Positions 15,353 through 21,977 of a stretch of DNA of 64,000 nucleotides are shown here, one piece after another; position 1 is the stretch's first letter, and every line of letters starts with the position of its first letter. Below the pieces are notes generated by a model, which did not search any database, was not told the origin of the DNA, and was given only the letters and a program-made list of their open reading frames with translations. Source of the stretch: Hydrogenibacillus sp. (GTDB lineage: Bacteria; Bacillota; Bacilli; Thermicanales; DSM-22653); the NCBI GenBank assembly GCA_014896255.1, contig JADBKT010000006.1, forward strand, positions 28,048 through 92,047, in the 5' to 3' direction. The position numbers and the translations under genes are program-made.

Positions 15353-15946
15353 GTGCTGGCGTTTATGCTGGAGGTTTCGGATGTGGATCTGCTCTGCTCC
15401 GTGGAGCAGATGAATGAACTCCTCCAGGAGCTGCGCGCGCGAGGAATCTCCTTTTCGACGGAAAGGTACGAAACGTCGCAGATCATTCGTTTCAACGGCG
15501 AAGACAGCATCAGCCTCGAGTTCCGCCTCCGCGAAGACGGGTACAAGCTCGTCAACAAACGGCTGAAGTTTCACGATCCGGTTATTGCCGAACTCTTCCG
15601 CGATTTCGTTGTTCGATATAAAGGGCACGCCACGATCAAGATGTTCCGCTCCGACACGCTGTACATCCATCATGTCCAATACGGAGAGGTCGTTCGCATT
15701 ACGGAAGTCTCCGGCAATCAGCGCAAGGTGCTGTTGGACAAAAAAGAGATGGTCACCATGGAAAAGGTCATGCAGATGTTTTTGCTCAACGATATTGAAA
15801 CGCGCATTCCGAAGCTGCGCGAAGAAGTCGACGCCGAGCTGGACGCGCTCCGCGAAGCGCTGGATGCCGGCGACCAGGCGGCGATTTCGGCGAGCAAGGA
15901 GCGGTTAAAGCGGCTTCGGCGCGAAATGTTGCTCTATGAAGTGTAA
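15353..15946 (+). CDS. conserved-looking hypothetical protein, unknown function
   Basis: The 197-residue soluble protein has an N-terminal acidic half, a beta-rich middle (T-L-Y-I-H-H-V-Q-Y-G-E-V-V-R-I-T-E-V) and a charged alpha-helical C-terminus (about 145-195: E-L-D-A-L-R-E-A-L-D-A-G, E-R-L-K-R-L-R-R-E-M). I do not recognise its family. GTG 15353 follows a strong GGAAAGGGGGGG at 15333-15344. It has its own promoter (15258) and terminator (15965-16002), so it is a single-gene unit. Confidence 0.75.
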   Translation: MLAFMLEVSDVDLLCSVEQMNELLQELRARGISFSTERYETSQIIRFNGEDSISLEFRLREDGYKLVNKRLKFHDPVIAELFRDFVVRYKGHATIKMFRSDTLYIHHVQYGEVVRITEVSGNQRKVLLDKKEMVTMEKVMQMFLLNDIETRIPKLREEVDAELDALREALDAGDQAAISASKERLKRLRREMLLYEV

Positions 15947-15964
15947 GCGAAACCATTATGTGAT

Positions 15965-16002
15965 GATCCTGCGCAGGCAACTTTGGCGTAGGATTTTTTG
16001 TT
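15965..16002 (+). terminator. terminator after the 15353 gene
   Basis: ATCCTGCGC (15965-15973) pairs with GCGTAGGAT (15986-15994) with one G-U pair, followed by TTTTTGTTTTT. Confidence 0.8.
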
Positions 16003-16087
16003 TTTGGAACGCGTTTTTCCTGTACAATAAAAAAGTGTACGGATAAAGTGCATGTCGGCGACGAATCGACGCAAGGAGGATGGTCTG

Positions 16088-17008
16088 ATGCGGATCGGAA
16101 TGATCGGACTCGGCACGATGGGGCGCCCGATGGTCGCCCGACTGCTCCAGGCCGGCCATGAGGTGGTTGTCTATAACCGCTCCAAGCCTCCGATCGAATG
16201 GGCGGAAGGGCTCGGCGCCCGAGGCGCACGGTCGCCGAAAGCGGTCGCCGAGGCGGTGGACATCGTCATGACGTCGCTTCCGTACCCGGAGACGGTCGAA
16301 GCCGTTTATTTCGGCCAGGACGGCGTCGCCGAAGGAGCGCGTCGCGGGCAGATCTGGATCGATTTAAGCACCATTGCGCCGGTGCATGCGAAGGATTTTG
16401 CGCGCCGGGCGGAACACTTTGGTGCCGCCTTTCTGGACGCGCCTGTCTCCGGCGGGCCGATGGGTGCCGAATCCGGGACGCTCACGATCATGATCGGCGG
16501 AGATGCGGCGGCTTACGAGCGGGCGCGGGAGGCGCTTTTGGCCTTCGGGAAAAAGATCGTGCGCATCGGCGGTCCGGGAAGCGGGAGCGCGGTGAAATTG
16601 ATCAACAACCTGCTCGTTGCCGTCCACACCGCCGCCTTATCCGAAGCGTTCGTGCTCGGCGTCCGGGCCGGCATCGATCCGGCGGTGCTTCATGATGTGC
16701 TTCGGTCGAGTACCGGACACAGTTACATGATCGATCGGACGATCGATCTCATCCAAGATCGGGACTTCGCCCCGCGCTTCAGCATCGCGCTGCTTAGCAA
16801 AGACGTGCGCCTGGCGCTTGCGTTCGCCGAAGCCGAAGGCGTGCCGCTGGAACTCGGCGCCCTCGCCAAGCAGCTGCTCGTCCGGGCGGAAGTCGAAGGT
16901 CACGGTCAGGACGATATCGCCGCTCTCGTTCGCCCGTTGGAGCGTTCCGTCGGCGTCACCGTCGCACGGTGGGCGGACTCTACGGCCTCAACGGAGACGA
17001 ATCGGTAG
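16088..17008 (+). CDS. 3-hydroxyisobutyrate dehydrogenase-family NAD(P)-dependent reductase (GarR/MmsB type)
   Basis: The 306-residue protein starts with the Rossmann motif M-R-I-G-M-I-G-L-G-T-M-G-R-P-M and carries the family substrate block D-A-P-V-S-G-G-P-M-G-A-E-S-G-T-L and the catalytic lysine in G-S-G-S-A-V-K-L-I-N-N. Members reduce or oxidise beta-hydroxyacids such as tartronate semialdehyde, 3-hydroxyisobutyrate or succinic semialdehyde; the exact substrate cannot be read here. AAGGAGG (16073-16079) lies eight bases before ATG 16088. No pathway partner is adjacent. Confidence 0.87.
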   Translation: MRIGMIGLGTMGRPMVARLLQAGHEVVVYNRSKPPIEWAEGLGARGARSPKAVAEAVDIVMTSLPYPETVEAVYFGQDGVAEGARRGQIWIDLSTIAPVHAKDFARRAEHFGAAFLDAPVSGGPMGAESGTLTIMIGGDAAAYERAREALLAFGKKIVRIGGPGSGSAVKLINNLLVAVHTAALSEAFVLGVRAGIDPAVLHDVLRSSTGHSYMIDRTIDLIQDRDFAPRFSIALLSKDVRLALAFAEAEGVPLELGALAKQLLVRAEVEGHGQDDIAALVRPLERSVGVTVARWADSTASTETNR

Positions 17009-17069
17009 AGAGGGGATATGGTAATCACGGAGTCCGAAATCACGCTGTTTTCGAAGGGGGAAGTCGATC

Positions 17070-17106
17070 TTGACAAAAAAGAAATATTATCTGATAATCA
17101 GTATCA
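17070..17106 (+). promoter_or_regulatory. strong promoter of yrrT-mccAB with two overlapping palindromes
   Basis: TTGACA (17070-17075), 17-base spacer, GATAAT (17093-17098). The perfect palindrome TTATCTGATAA covers the -10 (17087-17097), and TGATA-N5-TATCA follows (17092-17106). A repressor bound there would block polymerase. In B. subtilis the corresponding operon is repressed by the cysteine regulator CymR, which makes a CymR-like factor a fair guess. Confidence 0.75.
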
Positions 17107-17166
17107 ATTCGGGGGTCGAACGCGGATCCTTTAATGAACCATGAACGACCCGGGGAGATGGGAGTC

Positions 17167-17880
17167 ATGTCGGAGCATATGCCAGGCGGCCGGTTGCCTG
17201 AAGATCCGTCACCGGAGGCGCGGTTCAACGCTTTGTTCGACGCCTGGGCGGCGACGTACGACGCGGTCGTGAGCGGGGCGGATGATGAGTATGCGGAAGT
17301 GTTTGCCGGGTATGATCGGATTCTGGAGCGCGTCGCCGGAGAAATCGACCGGCCGCCCGGGGCTCTTGTCGTCGAAATCGGCGTCGGCACGGGCAATTTG
17401 ACGCAGAAGCTTCTCGCCCGCGGCTATCGCGTGATCGGGGTCGAACCGTCGCAGGCGATGCGCAGAGAAGCGCGGCGCAAGGTGCCTGAGGCGGACGTTC
17501 GAGAGGGGAGTTTTCTCCATCTGCCGCTCGATGAAGCCGGTGGCGAAGCGTACGTCGACGCGTTCGTCAGCACGTATGCATTTCACCATCTGACGGATGC
17601 GGAAAAAGAGATGGCCCTCCGGCGGATGGCGGCGCGCCTTGCGCCGGAGGGGCGCATCGTCTTTGCCGATACGGTGTTTGCCGACGAGGCGGCGCGGCAG
17701 GCGGTGATCGAGGAAGCGCGACGGCGCGGGTTTCATCAGCTCCTGCGCGATCTGGAGCAGGAATTTTATCCGCTCTTATCCGATCTGGAGGATATTTTGG
17801 CTCGGGTCGGGCTCCATGCAGTGTTCGAACGATTGAATCGTTACGTTTGGATGTGGAAGGCGGTGCGCCGTCGACCGTGA
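17167..17880 (+). CDS. yrrT: SAM-dependent methyltransferase YrrT
   Basis: The class I methyltransferase of about 237 residues has motif I V-V-E-I-G-V-G-T-G-N-L-T, the acidic residue of motif II (V-I-G-V-E-P-S) and the post-motif F-V-S-T-Y-A-F-H-H-L. It begins with the YrrT-like R-F-N-A-L-F-D-A-W-A-A-T-Y-D. The gene heads yrrT-mccA-mccB, as in B. subtilis (there with mtnN between yrrT and mccA; mtnN is absent here). The methyl acceptor is unknown. ATG 17167 is preferred because GGGGAG (17152-17157) lies nine bases upstream; ATG 17134 is possible. Confidence 0.88.
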   Translation: MSEHMPGGRLPEDPSPEARFNALFDAWAATYDAVVSGADDEYAEVFAGYDRILERVAGEIDRPPGALVVEIGVGTGNLTQKLLARGYRVIGVEPSQAMRREARRKVPEADVREGSFLHLPLDEAGGEAYVDAFVSTYAFHHLTDAEKEMALRRMAARLAPEGRIVFADTVFADEAARQAVIEEARRRGFHQLLRDLEQEFYPLLSDLEDILARVGLHAVFERLNRYVWMWKAVRRRP

Positions 17881-18839
17881 GACGCGCATTTTTGGCCCGG
17901 CCTGCTTTTCGGGCCCGACACGTGTATTCTGGGGTGCGTTCTCTCGTCGGTCGGACGCCGCTCATCGAGATTACGGCGTTCCCGCTGCCGAACGGCGTTC
18001 GGATTTTTGCCAAGCTGGAAAGCATGAATCCGGGCGGGAGCGTCAAAGACCGCCTGGGGCTCGCGCTGATCGAAGCCGGCGAGCGAAGCGGCCGCCTTTT
18101 GCCGGGGGGGACGATCGTCGAGCCGACGGCGGGCAACACCGGAATCGGGTTGGCGATTGCGGCGATCGGACGGGGGTATCGCCTGATCTGCGTCGTACCG
18201 GAGAAGTTTTCGTGGGAAAAGCAAGTGCTCATGCGCTCGCTCGGCGCGGAGATCGTGCATACGCCGTCCGAACGCGGCATGACGGGCGCGATCGAGCGCG
18301 CACGGGCGTTGGCGGAAGCGATTCCGGGCGCGTATCTGCCGGATCAGTTTTCCAATCCGGCGAACCCGGAGGTTCACTATCGGACGACCGGTCCGGAGAT
18401 CTGGGAACAGCTCGCGGGTCGGGTGCACGTTTTTGTGGCCGGCGTCGGCAGCGGCGGGACGTTTATGGGGTGCGCGCGCTTTTTAAAGCAGCAAAACCCG
18501 CGCATCCGGACGGTGGTCGTCGAGCCCGAAGGCTCGATTCTGGGCGGCGGGCCGCCGGGACCGCATCGGACGGAGGGCATCGGCGTTGAATTTGTGCCGC
18601 CGTTTTTGGATTTTGCTTATGTCGACCACATCTACACCGTTCGCGACGACGACGCCTTTCGTCTGGTGGCGGAGTTGGCGCGCCGGGAAGGGCTGCTCGT
18701 CGGCAGCTCGTCCGGCGCGGCGTTTTACGCCGCGCTGCGGGAGGCGGAAGCGGCTCCGGCGGGGACGAATATCGTCGTCATCTTTCCCGACTCCAGCGAA
18801 CGGTATTTGACGAAGGACATTTATGCCGAAGGAACATGA
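17877..18839 (+). CDS. mccA: O-acetylserine-dependent cystathionine beta-synthase MccA
   Basis: MccA condenses O-acetylserine (or serine) with homocysteine to cystathionine in reverse transsulfuration. The roughly 320-residue fold-II PLP enzyme has the lysine in P-G-G-S-V-K-D-R (Lys57 from GTG 17877), E-P-T-A-G-N-T-G-I-G, the MccA-like E-K-F-S-W-E-K-Q and the glycine loop A-G-V-G-S-G-G-T. There is no C-terminal CBS-domain extension. GTG 17877 overlaps the yrrT stop in a GTGA arrangement, but no good ribosome binding site lies close, and TTG 17847 or GTG 17922 are alternatives. Translational coupling to yrrT is likely. Confidence 0.92.
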   Translation: MRRAFLARPAFRARHVYSGVRSLVGRTPLIEITAFPLPNGVRIFAKLESMNPGGSVKDRLGLALIEAGERSGRLLPGGTIVEPTAGNTGIGLAIAAIGRGYRLICVVPEKFSWEKQVLMRSLGAEIVHTPSERGMTGAIERARALAEAIPGAYLPDQFSNPANPEVHYRTTGPEIWEQLAGRVHVFVAGVGSGGTFMGCARFLKQQNPRIRTVVVEPEGSILGGGPPGPHRTEGIGVEFVPPFLDFAYVDHIYTVRDDDAFRLVAELARREGLLVGSSSGAAFYAALREAEAAPAGTNIVVIFPDSSERYLTKDIYAEGT

Positions 18840-18872
18840 CGGCGAAATGAGCATCATTGAGGGGGCTTCAAT

Positions 18873-20102
18873 GTGCGGCCGAAGACGAAGCTGATCCACG
18901 GCGGCAGCGAAGGTGATGTGCGGGTCGGCGATGAGGCGACGGGGGCGGTGAACGTACCGATCTATCTCTCGAGCACGTTCAAGCAGGATGGCCCGGGCCG
19001 CCATCGGGGGTACGAATACGCGCGCACCGGCAATCCGACGCGGGCGGCGCTTGAGGCGCTCATCGCCGATCTGGAAGGCGGGGTGCGGGGTTTTGCGTTT
19101 GCTTCCGGCATGGCGGCGATGACGGCGGTGATGATGCTTTTTCAGCAGGGCGACCACGTCATCGTCGGCGACGATGTGTACGGCGGGACGTATCGACTGA
19201 TGACGCGCGTGCTTCAGCGCTTCGGCCTGGAGGCGACGTTTGTCGACGCGAGCGCGGGTGGGGAGCGCGCCGCGGACGGCGAGCGGCATTCGGCGGACGG
19301 CGGTTCGTCGCTCCGCGAGACGGACAGGCCGGCGTCCTTGGCATCTGCGGTGCGGGAGAATACGCGCGCGGTGCTCGTCGAGACGCCGACCAACCCGCTG
19401 CTTAGCGTCGTCGATCTCGAAGCGGTCGCGGCGTTTTGCCGACAGCATGGTCTTCTGTTGATCGTCGACAATACCTTTATGACGCCGTATTGGCAGAATC
19501 CGTTTGCATACGGGGCGGATATCGTCGTACACAGCGCCACCAAGTATCTGTCGGGTCATAGCGACGTCGTCGCCGGGTTGGTCGTGGTGCGGGACCCCGA
19601 ACTCGGAGAACGGCTCCACTTCTTGCAAAACGCGACGGGCGGGGTTCTGGCCCCGCACGACGCTTATCTTTTGATCCGCGGCATCCGAACGCTGGGCGTG
19701 CGCATGGAGGCGCATGAACACAACGCGGCAAAAATCGCCCGCTTTTTGTCGGAACGCAAGGACGTCATCCGCGTCTATTATCCCGGCCTAAAGACGCATC
19801 CCGGCCACGAGGTGATGGCGCGGCAGGCGCGCGGTTTCGGCGGGATGATCAGTTTTGAGGTGGACAGCGGCGAGCGGGCCGAGCGTATCGTCCGCGCGGT
19901 CCGGCTTTTTACGCTCGCCGAAAGTTTAGGCGCCGTGGAGAGCTTGATTTCCATCCCGGCGCGGATGACGCACGCGTCCATTCCGCCGGAACGCCGAAAG
20001 GCGCTCGGCATCACCGACGGTCTCGTGCGGCTTTCGGTCGGTATCGAGGATGCGGACGATCTCGTCGACGATCTCGCACAGGCGTTCGAGCAGGCGCGCT
20101 AA
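18873..20102 (+). CDS. mccB: cystathionine gamma-lyase / homocysteine gamma-lyase MccB
   Basis: MccB splits cystathionine to cysteine, completing reverse transsulfuration begun by MccA. The 409-residue PLP protein has the lysine in V-H-S-A-T-K-Y-L-S-G-H-S-D (Lys224) and the gamma-family signatures Y-E-Y-A-R-T-G-N-P-T-R and E-S-L-I-S-I-P-A-R-M-T-H. Relative to the usual 375-380 residues, an extra polar segment of about 30 residues (about 127-157, rich in Gly, Ser, Arg, Asp) is inserted between F-V-D and E-N-T-R-A-V. It looks like a surface loop. GTG 18873 follows GAGGGGG by about eight bases. Confidence 0.92.
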   Translation: MRPKTKLIHGGSEGDVRVGDEATGAVNVPIYLSSTFKQDGPGRHRGYEYARTGNPTRAALEALIADLEGGVRGFAFASGMAAMTAVMMLFQQGDHVIVGDDVYGGTYRLMTRVLQRFGLEATFVDASAGGERAADGERHSADGGSSLRETDRPASLASAVRENTRAVLVETPTNPLLSVVDLEAVAAFCRQHGLLLIVDNTFMTPYWQNPFAYGADIVVHSATKYLSGHSDVVAGLVVVRDPELGERLHFLQNATGGVLAPHDAYLLIRGIRTLGVRMEAHEHNAAKIARFLSERKDVIRVYYPGLKTHPGHEVMARQARGFGGMISFEVDSGERAERIVRAVRLFTLAESLGAVESLISIPARMTHASIPPERRKALGITDGLVRLSVGIEDADDLVDDLAQAFEQAR

Positions 20103-20131
20103 CGCGTGTCGGCGGTGAATGGGTGATCTTG

Positions 20132-20545
20132 ATGGCAGGACAAACGGAACCGAGGCGATACGCGCTCGTTTTGGCGTGGATCGTGGCGCTGGTCGCGACT
20201 GCGGGGAGTTTGGCGCTGAGCCATGTGTGGCGTTATCCGCCGTGCGAGCTGTGCTGGTATCAGCGGATCTGCATGTTTCCGTTGGCGCTGATGCTCGGGA
20301 TCGCGGCGTATCGCAAAGACGCCGGCATTGTCGTCTATGCGCTGCCGCTGTCGTTTCTCGGTGGGGCGATCGCCCTCTATCATACGATCTTGCAAAAAGT
20401 CCCGCCAAAGGCGGCAAGATGTTCATTCGACGTGCCGTGTACGGAAGATCCGCTCAACCTCTTCGGTTTTGTGACCATCCCGACGCTCTCGTTGATCGCT
20501 TTTGCATTGGTCAGTGCGTTGCTCATTCGCGCGCGTAGTGCATAA
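20132..20545 (+). CDS. bdbC: DsbB-family thiol-disulfide oxidoreductase BdbC
   Basis: BdbC reoxidises an extracytoplasmic thiol oxidase (BdbD/DsbA) by passing electrons to quinone. The 137-residue protein has four membrane helices and both cysteine pairs: C-E-L-C-W-Y-Q-R in the first loop and C-S-F-D-V-P-C in the second. No bdbD partner is visible nearby. The N-terminal start is either GTG 20123 or ATG 20132; ATG follows GGGTGA at a suitable distance. It lies 29 bases after mccB and may be read from the same transcript. Confidence 0.93.
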   Translation: MAGQTEPRRYALVLAWIVALVATAGSLALSHVWRYPPCELCWYQRICMFPLALMLGIAAYRKDAGIVVYALPLSFLGGAIALYHTILQKVPPKAARCSFDVPCTEDPLNLFGFVTIPTLSLIAFALVSALLIRARSA

Positions 20546-20553
20546 TTTTCCCC

Positions 20554-20582
20554 TTGACGGCGGTCGTTCACCTTCGTAGAAT
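20554..20582 (+). promoter_or_regulatory. sigma-A promoter of the SAM-riboswitch operon
   Basis: TTGACG (20554-20559), 17-base spacer, TAGAAT (20577-20582). The start site near 20589 leaves about 35 bases before the riboswitch P1 helix. Confidence 0.82.
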
Positions 20583-20623
20583 GATCTTAAGTTTTCCGCT
20601 GAAGTTGACAATTCCATCGCAAA

Positions 20624-20825
20624 CACCTTCTTATCCAGAGCGGCGGAGGGACTGGGCCCGATGAAGCCCGGCAACCGTCTTGCGCGGATGCGTCGATGAT
20701 GGCGGATCGAAAGCCGCATCGATGGCGCGTGCCGCGCCGGAAATGGTGCCAACTCCTGCGGAATGTGCCTCGTGTATGCGACTCGGCGCTTCATGCGAGA
20801 GCATTCCGAGAGATAAGAAGGGGTG
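20624..20825 (+). promoter_or_regulatory. SAM-I riboswitch (S-box)
   Basis: The conserved S-box core is visible: A-G-A-G-x-G-G-x-G-G-A-G-G-G-A, then GATGAAGCCCGGCAACC (20660-20676), GGTGCCAACTCC (20745-20756) and GAGAGATAAG closing P1. CCTTCTTATC (20626-20635) pairs with GATAAGAAGG (20812-20821) as P1 when SAM is bound. The P3 arm is elongated. The same 3' strand, GATAAGAAGGGG (20812-20823), can pair perfectly with CCCCTTCTTATC (20847-20858), the left side of the terminator. SAM therefore should switch off the MTHFR-metE operon by premature termination. Confidence 0.96.
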
Positions 20826-20841
20826 TTTCAGCCGTGGCGTG

Positions 20842-20872
20842 AAAACCCCCTTCTTATCGAAGGGGGTTTTTG
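20842..20872 (+). terminator. S-box-controlled intrinsic terminator
   Basis: AAAACCCCCTTC (20842-20853), loop TTATC, GAAGGGGGTTTT (20859-20870) plus T. Its left arm is the strand captured by the antiterminator when SAM is absent. Confidence 0.95.
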
Positions 20873-20992
20873 ATTGGCCAGCGCTCCTCCTGAGCCCCTC
20901 CGTGATGGTGACGGATGCGTACAAATTCATTGGATACCCAACCTTGTAGGGTTTATGGGATCTCAGGATATCGCCCAAGGAGGGAGAGGGCC

Positions 20993-21964
20993 ATGCATTT
21001 TGTGACGCCCACTCGATGTACGTCTTTACCGGATGTGGTCGTCGAACTCGATACGCCCCGAGCGCCTGACTTTACGCGCTACCGCAAGGCCGCGGCGCGA
21101 CTTCGATCGACGGGGGTGACGCACGTCACCATTGCCGACAATTCGCTTTCCCATGCGCGGGTGTCCAATGTGGCCGCGGCGTTTGTCTTGAAAAACGAGT
21201 TTGGACTGGAGCCGATCGTCCATTTGAACTGTCGCGATCGGAACCTGCTCGCGCAACAGTCGACCGTGTTCGGGCTGATCGCCTTAGGAATCCGGCATTT
21301 TTTGCTGATCAGCGGCGATGCGCTCGCGTTGGGCGACAACCCGTCGGGGAAGGCCGTCTTCGAGACGGACAGTTTGGGGCTCATGGAACGGTTTCAGCGG
21401 CTTGAAGCGGGGGTCGACTTCTTCGGACGGACGCTGGATGAACCTCTGGACGTCTGCTACGGCGGGGCCATCAATCTCGGCCGACGATCGCCCGCCCATC
21501 TTCAGCGGATGCAGGCGAAAATCGCCCGCGGCGCGCGCTATTTCTTTTCCCAACCCGTCTTTGCGGAAGAAGATTTGCTCCGGTTGGCTGAGGCGCAGGA
21601 TAAGGTCGGCCAAACGGCCGCCGTCTATGTCGGCATGATGCCCCTCATCTCTGCTGCGAGCGCCCGCTTTCTGTCCCGCGTTCCGGGCGTGTTCGTTCCG
21701 GAGCGGGTGATACGGTCGCTGGAGCCGTTTGAAGGAGAGGCGGCGATCACGGCCGGCTTGGCCTATGCCGAATCGCTCGTTCAGACGGCGATGGCGTACG
21801 GGCTTCGCCGTTTTTACTTAATCACGCCCTTTTTGCGCGCTTCGACGACGGCTCATCTCGTACGGCGCATTCGCGAAGCGATGCCGAGGACAGATCGGGC
21901 GCATGGCCCCGGACGAATGGGTCGGTCGTTCGATAGCGACGTCAAAAGCGCCCATATGACATAA
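20993..21964 (+). CDS. methylenetetrahydrofolate reductase, stand-alone YitJ C-terminal type
   Basis: The protein has about 323 residues and a TIM-barrel MTHFR fold with V-V-V-E-L-D-T-P-R, V-T-H-V-T-I-A-D-N, H-L-N-C-R-D-R-N, L-L-I-S-G-D and Y-F-F-S-Q-P-V-F. These match the C-terminal half of B. subtilis YitJ rather than E. coli MetF. It supplies 5-methyltetrahydrofolate to MetE, 13 bases downstream. The homocysteine methyltransferase half of YitJ is missing. ATG 20993 follows AAGGAGG (20978-20984) by eight bases. Expression should depend on the S-box at 20624-20825, as for yitJ in B. subtilis. Confidence 0.9.
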   Translation: MHFVTPTRCTSLPDVVVELDTPRAPDFTRYRKAAARLRSTGVTHVTIADNSLSHARVSNVAAAFVLKNEFGLEPIVHLNCRDRNLLAQQSTVFGLIALGIRHFLLISGDALALGDNPSGKAVFETDSLGLMERFQRLEAGVDFFGRTLDEPLDVCYGGAINLGRRSPAHLQRMQAKIARGARYFFSQPVFAEEDLLRLAEAQDKVGQTAAVYVGMMPLISAASARFLSRVPGVFVPERVIRSLEPFEGEAAITAGLAYAESLVQTAMAYGLRRFYLITPFLRASTTAHLVRRIREAMPRTDRAHGPGRMGRSFDSDVKSAHMT

Positions 21965-21977
21965 GGAGTGAACGAAC

